The notes beneath the pieces were generated by a model, which was not told the DNA's origin, ran no database searches, and worked only from the letters and a program-made list of their open reading frames with translations. Source: an uncultured Candidatus Midichloriaceae bacterium (GTDB taxonomy: Bacteria; Pseudomonadota; Alphaproteobacteria; Rickettsiales; Midichloriaceae). Taken from it: 9,094 bases of DNA. Below are positions 1-6,853 of the stretch, piece after piece. A program made the translations under genes and the position numbers. The DNA lies in assembly GCA_905479795.1 (NCBI GenBank), contig CAJQNX010000073.1:1-9094 (forward strand), given 5' to 3'. Numbering within the stretch: the stretch's first letter is position 1; each line of letters opens with the position of its first letter.

Positions 1-90
1 AATTTATCTACAACTCAAAGATATACAAAAATTGATATGAATTACTTAGTGAAAAATTTTGTTAATTTTCACCCCAGGGGCAAGGCATAA
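1..90 (+). CDS. xerC: Tyrosine recombinase XerC, C-terminal end (partial)
   Basis: The first 29 codons are open from base 1 and end at TAA 88-90. The peptide starts NLSTTQRYTKID and ends FHPRGKA. This is the typical C-terminus of XerC/XerD recombinases, which resolve chromosome dimers at dif during division. The Tyr in TTQRYT (codon 8, bases 22-24) is the expected catalytic nucleophile that forms the 3'-phosphotyrosine bond. The Asp after YTKI and the closing HPRxK favour XerC over XerD, but this rests on memory of family sequences. The rest of the gene lies upstream of the window. It converges on rpoD, with about 195 bp between the two stop codons. The xerC/xerD choice is less certain than the family. 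Confidence 0.8.
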   Translation, partial: NLSTTQRYTKIDMNYLVKNFVNFHPRGKA

Positions 91-153
91 CAGATGTATT
101 AATAAGGGCGGTATTTGATGCTATGCTTAAGAAATGATGATTTTATACTGAGA

Positions 154-182
154 CCTAAAAATCACCTAGCCTGGTTTTTGGG
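154..182 (+). terminator. Stem-loop after xerC, possible terminator or 3'UTR structure
   Basis: An 11-bp stem pairs 154-164 with 172-182 around a 7-nt loop (CCTAGCC). Two pairs are G-U when read as plus-strand RNA (156/180 and 162/174). They become A-C mismatches on the minus strand, so the fold favours the xerC transcript, whose stop is about 64 nt upstream. No clear U-run follows, since the next bases are GGATGATG. It is therefore not a classical intrinsic terminator and could instead protect the xerC mRNA end. A weaker bulged stem (82-89 with 122-128) lies just upstream. Confidence 0.4.
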
Positions 183-260
183 GATGATGCACTTACTGTT
201 TTCTTGTTCCTCGAGCTTTGGTTCGATAATAATATCATAGGGCTTACCCCATAGAGCCTT
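162..260 (-). other. Short coding-like fragment between xerC and rpoD
   Basis: On the minus strand, codons 260 to 165 read without a stop for 32 residues, then TGA at 164-162. They begin KALWGKPYDIIIEPKLEEQ and end IPKNQAR. There is no ATG, GTG or TTG start, and a TGA sits directly in front (263-261), so it is not a complete gene. By hand count about 43 of 99 bases are G or C, more than in the flanking coding DNA. Its composition looks protein-like, but I do not recognise the family. It may be a gene relic or part of a dispersed repeat. It lies 25 bp beyond the rpoD stop. Confidence 0.25.
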
Positions 261-284
261 TCATTAAAATATCAATGTAAGTTA

Positions 285-2138
285 TTACATAAAACTATCT
301 AGCTTTTTAGATCTAGTTTTGTGCCTTAATTTTCTTAATGCCTTAGCTTCTATTTGCCTTATCCTTTCTCTTGTTACGTCAAATTGTTTTCCAACTTCTT
401 CTAAGGTATGATCAGTTTCCATACTTATACCAAATCTCATTCTCAAAACCCTTTCTTCTCTTGGGGTTAAGGTAGCTAGCACTTTGGTCGTTGTATCTCT
501 TAGATTTGAGTGCACAGCAGAATCAATTGGTTTAATAGCATTTGTATCTTCAATAAAATCACCTAACATGCTTCCTTCATCATCACCAATAGGATTTTCC
601 AAACTCATGGGTTCCTTAGAAATTTTTAATACTTTCCTCACTTTATCAACTGGAATTGAAAGCTGTTCTGCAATTTCTTCAGATGTTGGATCCCTTCCTA
701 AATCATGAGCTAATTGTTTGGATGTGCGGATTATTTTATTGATTGTCTCAATCATATGTACTGGTATTCGAATTGTTCTAGCTTGATCAGCAATTGAACG
801 AGTAATAGCTTGCCTAATCCACCATGTTGCATAGGTTGAAAATTTATATCCTCTGCGATATTCAAATTTATCAACCGCCTTCATGAGACCAATATTTCCT
901 TCTTGTATCAAATCAAGAAACTGTAATCCACGATTTGCATATTTTTTAGCAATTGAAATTACCAATCTTAAATTTGCTTCTATCATGTCTTTTTTGGCTC
1001 TTGTAACTTCTCTTTCCCATCTTTGTATGTTCTGAAAAATTAATTTAAACTCAAAGATTGACAATCCAGATTTTGTTTCAATTTTTTCAAATTTTTGCTC
1101 TGCCCTTTGAAAAAATGCCAAATTCTCATTTATAAATTTTGCATATTTTATACCTTTTTTCACCAAAGAATCTAGCCAATTTTTATCTAATTTAATACTA
1201 TTGTATACCTCGATAAATTGAGCTCTATCAAACTTAGATTGGGCAGCAATTTTAAATAGATCGCTTTCAATTTGAACAATATTTTTGTTAATTTCTCTTA
1301 GTGATGTGAAAATGTCACTGATATAGTGATCATCAAGCTTTATTTCATCCAATAACTCAGCTATTTGGCTAGTTTTATCGTCAATAATTTTCTGTCTAAT
1401 TTTATCTTGAGTTTTTTTAGTGTTATCATCTTTTGCTTTATGGTTATCATGATAAAATTTTAGTAATTCTTTGCTGTATTCAGATATTTTTAATAAAATT
1501 TCTAAAATTTTCGGCTTTAAATCATTCTCTATAGCTGAAATAGATGAATTATGATCACTGTCGAATTCATCGTCATCATTGTTTTCTTCAGTGTTGTCAA
1601 AATCATCACGATTTGCATCAGCACCTTCATCAAAAGATTGTTCACTATTTGCCGTTGCATCAATGTCTATCACTTCCCGTAGCAGCTTTTTGCCAGTGAG
1701 TATATCATCATACCAATCTTGCATTTCTCTAAGAGCTATAGGAGTTTGAATTAAGAAAAATAATTTCTGTTTTCTACTTTCTTCAATTCTTTTTGCTACC
1801 TCAACTTCTCCTTCTCTAGTAAGTAGTAGTCTATAACCCATTTCTTTTAGATACATCCTAACAGGGTCATCATTACCGATACTATTTACAACACTATCTG
1901 AAGAAGATTCAAATTCACCCTCATTATCCTTTTCTGGTGTAGTTGGCTTAGTATCCTTGGTTATAATCGCGATCCCAGATTCCTTTAGAAAAGAAATTAC
2001 TTCTTTAACAATGGCATGACTTGTATCTTCAGGAATAATCTTATCAAGTTCTTCAGAGCATATTTTGCCAATTTTAATATATTCCTTTAATTTATCATGA
2101 AGCTTAGAATTTTTAAGTTTAATGCTTATGTTTGTCAT
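285..2138 (-). CDS. rpoD: RNA polymerase primary sigma factor RpoD (sigma-70)
   Basis: This 617-residue protein is the housekeeping sigma factor. It directs core RNA polymerase to -35/-10 promoters. Region 1.1 occupies about residues 15-60 and region 1.2 starts at DDPVRMYLKEMG (about 90-120). A long, poorly conserved insert follows, with an acidic stretch at about 170-195. Region 2 (about 385-465) contains YKFSTYATWWIRQAI, the -10 recognition and melting helix. Regions 3 and 4 follow. The region 4.2 helix-turn-helix lies at about 579-601 (LEEVGKQFDVTRERIRQIEA) and would read the -35 element. Its length is usual for alphaproteobacterial RpoD. The ATG at 2138 gives a normal N-terminus, but no strong Shine-Dalgarno is seen, only an A-rich AAAAGAAAAAA stretch. 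It is the last gene of the cluster, 35 bp after dnaG. I see no convincing terminator beyond its stop. Confidence 0.97.
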   Translation of the reverse strand: MTNISIKLKNSKLHDKLKEYIKIGKICSEELDKIIPEDTSHAIVKEVISFLKESGIAIITKDTKPTTPEKDNEGEFESSSDSVVNSIGNDDPVRMYLKEMGYRLLLTREGEVEVAKRIEESRKQKLFFLIQTPIALREMQDWYDDILTGKKLLREVIDIDATANSEQSFDEGADANRDDFDNTEENNDDDEFDSDHNSSISAIENDLKPKILEILLKISEYSKELLKFYHDNHKAKDDNTKKTQDKIRQKIIDDKTSQIAELLDEIKLDDHYISDIFTSLREINKNIVQIESDLFKIAAQSKFDRAQFIEVYNSIKLDKNWLDSLVKKGIKYAKFINENLAFFQRAEQKFEKIETKSGLSIFEFKLIFQNIQRWEREVTRAKKDMIEANLRLVISIAKKYANRGLQFLDLIQEGNIGLMKAVDKFEYRRGYKFSTYATWWIRQAITRSIADQARTIRIPVHMIETINKIIRTSKQLAHDLGRDPTSEEIAEQLSIPVDKVRKVLKISKEPMSLENPIGDDEGSMLGDFIEDTNAIKPIDSAVHSNLRDTTTKVLATLTPREERVLRMRFGISMETDHTLEEVGKQFDVTRERIRQIEAKALRKLRHKTRSKKLDSFM

Positions 2139-2173
2139 TATAAATTTTTTCTTTTGTTAAAAATAATGTAAAA

Positions 2174-3943
2174 TTATTGATTTGCAATTTCAGCTTTAAG
2201 TTGTCCTTCGTATTCCTTTAGGTATAGCATTTTTTTCATTAATTTGTCATCAACTGTTGATAGTAATTGATTTTTTAATTGTTCAATTTCATTTTTAATA
2301 ACCCGAAGTTTTTTAATATTAAATACCTTTAGCAAGTTTTCCTTAGCCTCTATTTGGGATTTAAATCTTTTAAATCCCATTAGTTTTTTAATTACTTCGC
2401 TTAGCTCATTCTTCTCTGTCGGATTTGCAATGCTTTTGCTAAAAAATGACAATAAATCACTATTATCGCTCAGGGAGAAATCTAACAACATTTTTCTAAT
2501 ATTGTCAAGTTTATTAGATATAGCAGTGTTGATTAATTCCTCTGTAATTTTATTATCATTCAGCAAATCCGGATAATTCCATAGAATGCTCAATATAAAG
2601 AGGCTTTCTTGAAGTGAATTATCTTCATTTGAAATTTTAAAAAATTTAGAAGAACCTAATCCAAAATTTTTTGGATAATTTGATTTTTTGAATCTATATG
2701 TCAGATCGTAATATTTGGCTTTGAAATGTTGTAAATAGCTCTTTTTAAGAGAGTGATCAGTTATATTTTCTGAAATTTTTTCTAAACTAATTTTAAGTGC
2801 AATTTTTTTCTCAGGAGTATCTAAGCTATGCTTATTAGATTCTAAGCCAAATATATAATCAGATAACGCTATGCTTTGAGAGATTAAATCCTTAAAAAAT
2901 TTGACTCCTTTGTTTTTGATGACTTCATCTGGGTCTTTTCCATTTACTAATTTGACAAATTTTAGGGATTTATTATGGGATATAGATTTTAAACTCTCAT
3001 ATGCAATTTTTTTTGCAGCATTTTGTCCTGCTTCATCAGTATCAAAACATATAGTTGGCTCTTGACATGTATCCCATAAAATGTGGATTTGACTTAATTT
3101 TATATTAGCTCCAAGTGGTGCTACTACATTTGTAATACCGCAATTTGCTAAAGCAATTACATCCATATAACCTTCAACTACCAAAACGTTGCTCTTTTTA
3201 TAAATACTATTTCTTGCATAATTATACCCATATAGATGCTCACTCTTTATAAATATCGGGTTTTCTGCAGAATTTAAATATTTAGGCTCCCCCTCTCCTA
3301 ATATTCTTCCACCAAATCCAATATATTCACCAGATTTATTTTTAATAGGAAATATTAAGCGACCATAAAAAGGATCATAAACAAAATTATTTTTCTTGTT
3401 AATAACACCTGATTCAAATAGATCATTTTCAGAAAACTCTTTTTTTAATGTATTGATTATAATTGAAGGATCTTTAGGTGAAAAACCGAGATTATACTGC
3501 TTTATTATTTCTAACTTAATACCTCTGGATAAAACGTATTTTAGTGCATTTTTTCCAATATTATTAAATAATTGTTCTTGATAAACTTCGGCTACTTTTT
3601 TATATATTTGAAAGAAGATTTTATTTTTTTCAAATTTTTCAATTTCTTTTTTATTCTTTATTTTTAGTGGTACTCCTGCAATCTCAGCTAATTTTTCCAA
3701 AGCTTCTTTATAGGGAATTCCCTCATCTTGCATTATAAAGCTAAAGATGTCTCCATGTGCACTACATCCGAAACAATGATAAATACCCTTATCGTCATTG
3801 ACAAAAAATGAGGGGGTTTTTTCTCTATGAAATGGACAAAGACCCACATAATCTGTTCCCCCTCTATTTTTAAGCTGAACTTTTTTTGCAATTATCTCAG
3901 AGGGTAAAATCCTAGCCTTAATTAATTCAACTTCAGAGCTCAT
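2174..3943 (-). CDS. dnaG: DNA primase DnaG
   Basis: The 589-residue primase makes the RNA primers that start leading-strand and Okazaki-fragment synthesis, working with the replicative helicase DnaB. The N-terminal CHC2 zinc-binding domain is intact, with C36, H39, C57 and C60 in CPFHREKTPSF and YHCFGC. The catalytic core follows, with the primase motif around GRLIFPI (about 194-200) and KYLNSAENPIF (about 221-231). The TOPRIM fold carries E257 in VVEGYMD, plus D301 and D303 in FDTDEAG, the expected metal-binding acidic residues. The last ~140 residues match the position of the helicase-interaction domain but are too diverged to read motifs. The start at 3943 gives the usual distance to the zinc finger. 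It lies 17 bp after the unknown 100-residue gene and 35 bp before rpoD, so co-transcription is likely. dnaG-rpoD adjacency is widespread in Proteobacteria. Confidence 0.97.
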   Translation of the reverse strand: MSSEVELIKARILPSEIIAKKVQLKNRGGTDYVGLCPFHREKTPSFFVNDDKGIYHCFGCSAHGDIFSFIMQDEGIPYKEALEKLAEIAGVPLKIKNKKEIEKFEKNKIFFQIYKKVAEVYQEQLFNNIGKNALKYVLSRGIKLEIIKQYNLGFSPKDPSIIINTLKKEFSENDLFESGVINKKNNFVYDPFYGRLIFPIKNKSGEYIGFGGRILGEGEPKYLNSAENPIFIKSEHLYGYNYARNSIYKKSNVLVVEGYMDVIALANCGITNVVAPLGANIKLSQIHILWDTCQEPTICFDTDEAGQNAAKKIAYESLKSISHNKSLKFVKLVNGKDPDEVIKNKGVKFFKDLISQSIALSDYIFGLESNKHSLDTPEKKIALKISLEKISENITDHSLKKSYLQHFKAKYYDLTYRFKKSNYPKNFGLGSSKFFKISNEDNSLQESLFILSILWNYPDLLNDNKITEELINTAISNKLDNIRKMLLDFSLSDNSDLLSFFSKSIANPTEKNELSEVIKKLMGFKRFKSQIEAKENLLKVFNIKKLRVIKNEIEQLKNQLLSTVDDKLMKKMLYLKEYEGQLKAEIANQ

Positions 3944-3960
3944 ATATAAATAGTTATGTC

Positions 3961-4263
3961 CTAACCCTTTCGACTCATAATGCCTGGTATCTTAGCGCCA
4001 GCACCAAGAGGTGTAACAGGGGGTGATATAGCAGTCATTGGTGTCAAAGACGATATAGAAACTACATCTTTCATGCCTTTTAAAGCATTACCTAATCTAG
4101 AAATAGCGCCAACAGGAGAGGATTCAACAAAAGAGCCAAGATTTTTTGATTTTTGCATATTATCAAGAGCTCCACTTAGAGATCCTCCAAGATGCGTAGT
4201 TTCAATATGCATCCCCCCTCCTATAGAGCCACCCGTTGTGTAACTTCCTGATCCGTCAGACAT
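3961..4263 (-). CDS. Hypothetical Gly/Ser-rich small protein at head of dnaG-rpoD cluster
   Basis: This is a 100-residue protein I do not recognise. It starts at ATG 4263 and stops at TAG 3963-3961, 17 bp before dnaG on the same strand, so it is probably the first gene of the orf-dnaG-rpoD unit. The N-terminal third is Gly/Ser/Thr-rich (GSGSYTTGGSIGGGMHIE). The middle holds a likely amphipathic helix (about 41-70, with ISRLGNALKGMKDVV). The C-terminal third is Pro/Ala/Gly-rich and ends with the basic tail SRKG. It has no signal peptide, membrane segment or cysteine, and much of it looks disordered. By hand count 128 of 300 bases are G or C (43%), well above its neighbours, partly because of Gly, Pro and Ala codons. 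A shorter frame on the opposite strand is also open, but this strand fits the cluster and has a clear ATG. No Shine-Dalgarno is visible. In E. coli the equivalent position holds rpsU, to which this shows no resemblance. Confidence 0.6.
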   Translation of the reverse strand: MSDGSGSYTTGGSIGGGMHIETTHLGGSLSGALDNMQKSKNLGSFVESSPVGAISRLGNALKGMKDVVSISSLTPMTAISPPVTPLGAGAKIPGIMSRKG

Positions 4264-4337
4264 AATAAAAAATAAACTTATTTCGTTTATTCTACTAAAA
4301 ACTTATAGTATTATCAATTACTTATTTTTTTATTGAT
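4264..4337. promoter_or_regulatory. Divergent intergenic region with perfect inverted repeat
   Basis: The 74 bp between the divergent starts of the 100-residue gene and uvrC must hold promoters for both directions. It is extremely AT-rich. A perfect 7-bp inverted repeat (AATAAAC at 4271-4277 and GTTTATT at 4285-4291, 7-nt spacer) lies 8 bp from the minus-strand start and could be an operator or a chance palindrome. For uvrC a possible -10 is TATAGT at 4304-4309, but the hexamer 17 bp upstream (TTTCGT) is a poor -35. For the minus strand, TAGAAT at 4292-4297 is a possible -10. None of these is strong. Confidence 0.35.
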
Positions 4338-6179
4338 TTGACAAACACAAGTATTAAAAACGGCATTAATGCTATAAAGAATTGTAGCAGCACCCTTGCT
4401 TCAAGACCTGGGATATATAAAATGATTAATAAAGATGATCAAATTCTTTATATAGGTAAGGCAAAGGATTTAAGTAAAAGGGTTATTCAATATGCAAATA
4501 TTAACAACCTGTCTTACAGATTGAAAAGGATGGTATCTCTTATAGATAGAATCGAAATCCTTTGTACCAAATCTGAAATCGAAGCATTAATATTGGAAGC
4601 AGATTTAATAAAGAGCATCAAGCCCAAATATAATATTGCTTTGAAGGATGATAAAACTTTTCCATATATAGTATTAGATAAAAATCACGAGTTCCCTAAA
4701 TTAAAAAAACTTAGAGGTAAAAAAAATAATAATTTAATTTATTTTGGTCCTTTTTTATCAGTTGATAAGCTAGACAAAATTATTATTGAGCTTCAAAAAT
4801 TATTTTTGGTAAGAAATTGCAGCGATTACTATTTTTCAACTAGAAAAAGACCATGTTTAATGTACCAAATAAAAAGATGCAGCGCTCCATGCGTAAGTAA
4901 GATTAATCGAGAGTACTATAGCAAATCAATCATCAATTTAAACAGATTTTTAGCAGGAAAAGCACAGGAAGTTTTTTCATATTTTATCAAAGAGATGGAA
5001 GATTTTAGTGATAAAATGCAGTATGAAGAGGCAGCTATTATTAGAGATAAGATCAAATTATTAAACTGTGTGCAATCGAAAAATATTTTTCATGGATTTT
5101 CAAATAGAAACATTGATATATTCATCTTTTATGAAGAAACTTTATCACAAAAATATTGCATACAGGTGTATATAATCAGGGATGGCCATAATTTCGGAGA
5201 TAAATGCCATTTTTTTGATAGAAATTTAATTGAGTCAGAAAAAGAAATACTTTATAGATTTATTGTTCAATTTTATCAAAACAATGCAGCCCCAAGTGAA
5301 ATTTGGTGTAATATTGAAAATATAGATTTTAAAATTATATCGGAAGCTATTGGAAACATCTCTAAATCCAAAATTATCTTGCCAAAAAATAAAGATGATA
5401 AAAATATTCTTAATTTTGTAATTGAAAATACAAAAGAGTCATATAAAAAATACATCCAAAATTATTTAACAAAAATTGATATATTTCAAGATATAGCCAA
5501 AAAACTTGACCTGCCTTTTGTACCTGAAAAAATTGAGGTTTATGATAATAGCCATAACCATGGCTCTAGTCCGGTAGGATGCGTAATTATAGTAGGACAT
5601 GATGGTTTTATTAAAAATGAGTATAGAAAATATAAAATTGCCGATGAAAAATGCATGGATGATTATCATATGTTAAGAGAAGTGATTAGACGTAGATTTA
5701 GGAATGTAGATAAAAATTCTTTGCCAGATTTAATTATAATTGATGGAGGAAAGGGGCAGTTGTCCGTTGTAACTGAGGAGTTTAATAGTATGAATATTAA
5801 TAATATAAATATAGTTGCTATGTCAAAAGGGGTAAATAGAAATTCTGGAAGAGAATTTTTTCATCAAAATGGAAAGTCTTCTTTTCAGATTGACAAAAAT
5901 GACAAAACGTTATTTTTTTTACAAAATATTAGAGATGAAGCTCATAGATTTGCTGTGACATCACATAGAAATCTAATGAGAAAAAATAGTCAAAAATCTG
6001 AATTAGATGCGATCCAAGGGATTGGTGAAAAAAGAAAAAAGAGTGTGCTTTTATATTTTGATTCGTTAAATGATCTTAAATTAGCGAGTGAAGAAGATAT
6101 TGCTAAAATTGAAGGTATAAACAAGAAATTGGCAAAGAATATTTTTCAGTATATACATAGATTAAATGACAAGGTGTGA
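4338..6179 (+). CDS. uvrC: Excinuclease ABC subunit C (UvrC), TTG start
   Basis: The 613-residue nuclease makes both incisions in nucleotide excision repair after UvrA/UvrB find the lesion. The N-terminal GIY-YIG domain, which makes the 3' incision, has GIYKM at 25-29 and LYIGKAKDLSKR at 37-48. Four cysteines (C161, C173, C181, C185) in the family spacing match the reported iron-sulfur site. The UVR motif that contacts UvrB is at about 206-241 (YEEAAIIRDKIKLL). The RNase H-like domain, which makes the 5' incision, has D403 (VYDNSH), D441/D442, D469 (IIIDGGKGQ) and H536 (DEAHRF). Tandem helix-hairpin-helix motifs follow at about 556-606 (IQGIGEKRKK). The length is normal and all catalytic residues are present. 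No ATG lies ahead of the GIY motif: the first is codon 29 and would delete it. TTG at 4338 is therefore the best start, without a clear Shine-Dalgarno. pgsA follows after 11 bp. Confidence 0.96.
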   Translation: MTNTSIKNGINAIKNCSSTLASRPGIYKMINKDDQILYIGKAKDLSKRVIQYANINNLSYRLKRMVSLIDRIEILCTKSEIEALILEADLIKSIKPKYNIALKDDKTFPYIVLDKNHEFPKLKKLRGKKNNNLIYFGPFLSVDKLDKIIIELQKLFLVRNCSDYYFSTRKRPCLMYQIKRCSAPCVSKINREYYSKSIINLNRFLAGKAQEVFSYFIKEMEDFSDKMQYEEAAIIRDKIKLLNCVQSKNIFHGFSNRNIDIFIFYEETLSQKYCIQVYIIRDGHNFGDKCHFFDRNLIESEKEILYRFIVQFYQNNAAPSEIWCNIENIDFKIISEAIGNISKSKIILPKNKDDKNILNFVIENTKESYKKYIQNYLTKIDIFQDIAKKLDLPFVPEKIEVYDNSHNHGSSPVGCVIIVGHDGFIKNEYRKYKIADEKCMDDYHMLREVIRRRFRNVDKNSLPDLIIIDGGKGQLSVVTEEFNSMNINNINIVAMSKGVNRNSGREFFHQNGKSSFQIDKNDKTLFFLQNIRDEAHRFAVTSHRNLMRKNSQKSELDAIQGIGEKRKKSVLLYFDSLNDLKLASEEDIAKIEGINKKLAKNIFQYIHRLNDKV

Positions 6180-6190
6180 TTATATAAGTT

Positions 6191-6733
6191 ATGCAAAAAA
6201 ATATACCAAATATTTTAACCTCTCTGAGAATAATCTTAATACCAATTTTAGTTTCAGCGTTTTACATTGATTCAAAAATTGCACACTATGTTGCAGTGAC
6301 AATCTTTATATTTGCTAGCATCACGGATTATTTTGATGGGTATTTAGCTAGAGTATGGAGTGTTCAGTCAAATTTTGGTAAAGTTTTAGATCCAATTGCA
6401 GATAAATTACTTGTTGCGGCAACTCTTATGATGATGGTGGATAGAGGTATTGCACCAGTGCTTCCTACTTTAGTTATTTTATGTAGAGAGATATTAGTCT
6501 CTGGAATGCGTGAATATCTAGCAGAATTAAAAGTGAGTCTACCTGTGAGCCATTTAGCCAAAATTAAGACGGCTGCTCAAATGATTGCAATTATTATATT
6601 GCTTTTAGGAGAAGAAGTCACAGGTGTGCCGCATACCGATTTAATCGGAGAAATATCGATTTGGATCGCAGCTATATTAACGGTTGTGACTGGCTATGAA
6701 TATTTGCGACAAGGAATTAAAAATTTTCATTAA
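6191..6733 (+). CDS. pgsA: CDP-diacylglycerol--glycerol-3-phosphate 3-phosphatidyltransferase
   Basis: This 180-residue inner-membrane enzyme transfers the phosphatidyl group from CDP-diacylglycerol to glycerol-3-phosphate. The product, phosphatidylglycerol phosphate, is the committed precursor of phosphatidylglycerol and cardiolipin. The CDP-alcohol phosphatidyltransferase signature is complete: D46-x2-D49-G50-x2-A53-R54-x8-G63-x3-D67-x3-D71. The N-terminus (PNILTSLRIILIPIL) is typical of PgsA, and several hydrophobic segments follow (about 13-45, 75-100, 128-140, 150-168). It starts 11 bp after the uvrC stop. A weak AAGGTG lies near the end of uvrC, but too far from the ATG to be a convincing ribosome site. 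uvrC-pgsA adjacency is known from many Proteobacteria and points to co-transcription. The moaDE genes I would expect next in some alphaproteobacteria are absent. Confidence 0.96.
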   Translation: MQKNIPNILTSLRIILIPILVSAFYIDSKIAHYVAVTIFIFASITDYFDGYLARVWSVQSNFGKVLDPIADKLLVAATLMMMVDRGIAPVLPTLVILCREILVSGMREYLAELKVSLPVSHLAKIKTAAQMIAIIILLLGEEVTGVPHTDLIGEISIWIAAILTVVTGYEYLRQGIKNFH

Positions 6734-6745
6734 GAAGTGCTAATA

Positions 6746-6838
6746 ATGCAGTTGCACATAGAGAATTATAAATATAACAGAGATTTGCACCTAGTTGAAA
6801 TTTTTGTAATAATATGGTACATAACGTACTTTGTATAA
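6746..6838 (+). CDS. Possible 30-residue membrane peptide after pgsA
   Basis: A 30-codon frame starts at ATG 6746, 12 bp after the pgsA stop, and ends at TAA 6836-6838. AGAAG at 6733-6737, 8 nt before the ATG, resembles a Shine-Dalgarno, better than most genes here. The peptide begins with a polar part (MQLHIENYKYNRD) and ends with a hydrophobic, aromatic run (LVEIFVIIWYITYFV) that could span a membrane. In DNA this AT-rich a 30-codon frame arises easily by chance. Its end also overlaps the candidate -10 of the next gene. It could be a real small protein of the uvrC-pgsA unit, a relic, or noise. Confidence 0.27.
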   Translation: MQLHIENYKYNRDLHLVEIFVIIWYITYFV

Positions 6839-6839
6839 T
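6834..6839 (+). promoter_or_regulatory. Candidate -10 element for the 197-residue gene
   Basis: TATAAT is a perfect consensus hexamer 14 bp before ATG 6854. No good -35 lies 16-18 bp upstream. A small palindrome (GTAC, 5-nt spacer, GTAC at 6817-6829) sits where one would be. A start about 7 nt downstream would leave a leader of only 7-8 nt and no Shine-Dalgarno, so the mRNA might be nearly leaderless. Confidence 0.35.
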
Positions 6840-6853
6840 AAATAGTATGTAGT

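Noticed and set aside
72..80. CCCCAGGGG palindrome
   Set aside because: It lies in the XerC C-terminal codons (HPRG) and its one-base loop cannot form a hairpin.
180..260. tRNA-like GGTTCGA on the plus strand
   Set aside because: No acceptor stem, anticodon arm or T-stem complement can be paired around it.
484..708. Open frame of 74 codons on the plus strand inside rpoD
   Set aside because: It is antisense to conserved sigma regions 3 and 4 of rpoD, and its peptide resembles nothing.
2139..2173. AATAAT/ATTATT hairpin with a following T-run between dnaG and rpoD
   Set aside because: Six A-T pairs only, overlapping the dnaG stop. It is too weak to call a terminator, and rpoD is probably co-transcribed.
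3980..4243. Open frame of 87 codons on the plus strand opposite the 100-residue gene
   Set aside because: It is fully contained in the opposite frame, which is longer and fits the dnaG-rpoD cluster. Its Pro-rich content mirrors the Gly codons of the other strand. Kept only as an alternative to test.
5466..5669. Minus-strand frame within uvrC
   Set aside because: It lies over the conserved UvrC endonuclease domain and is a by-product of AT-rich coding sequence.
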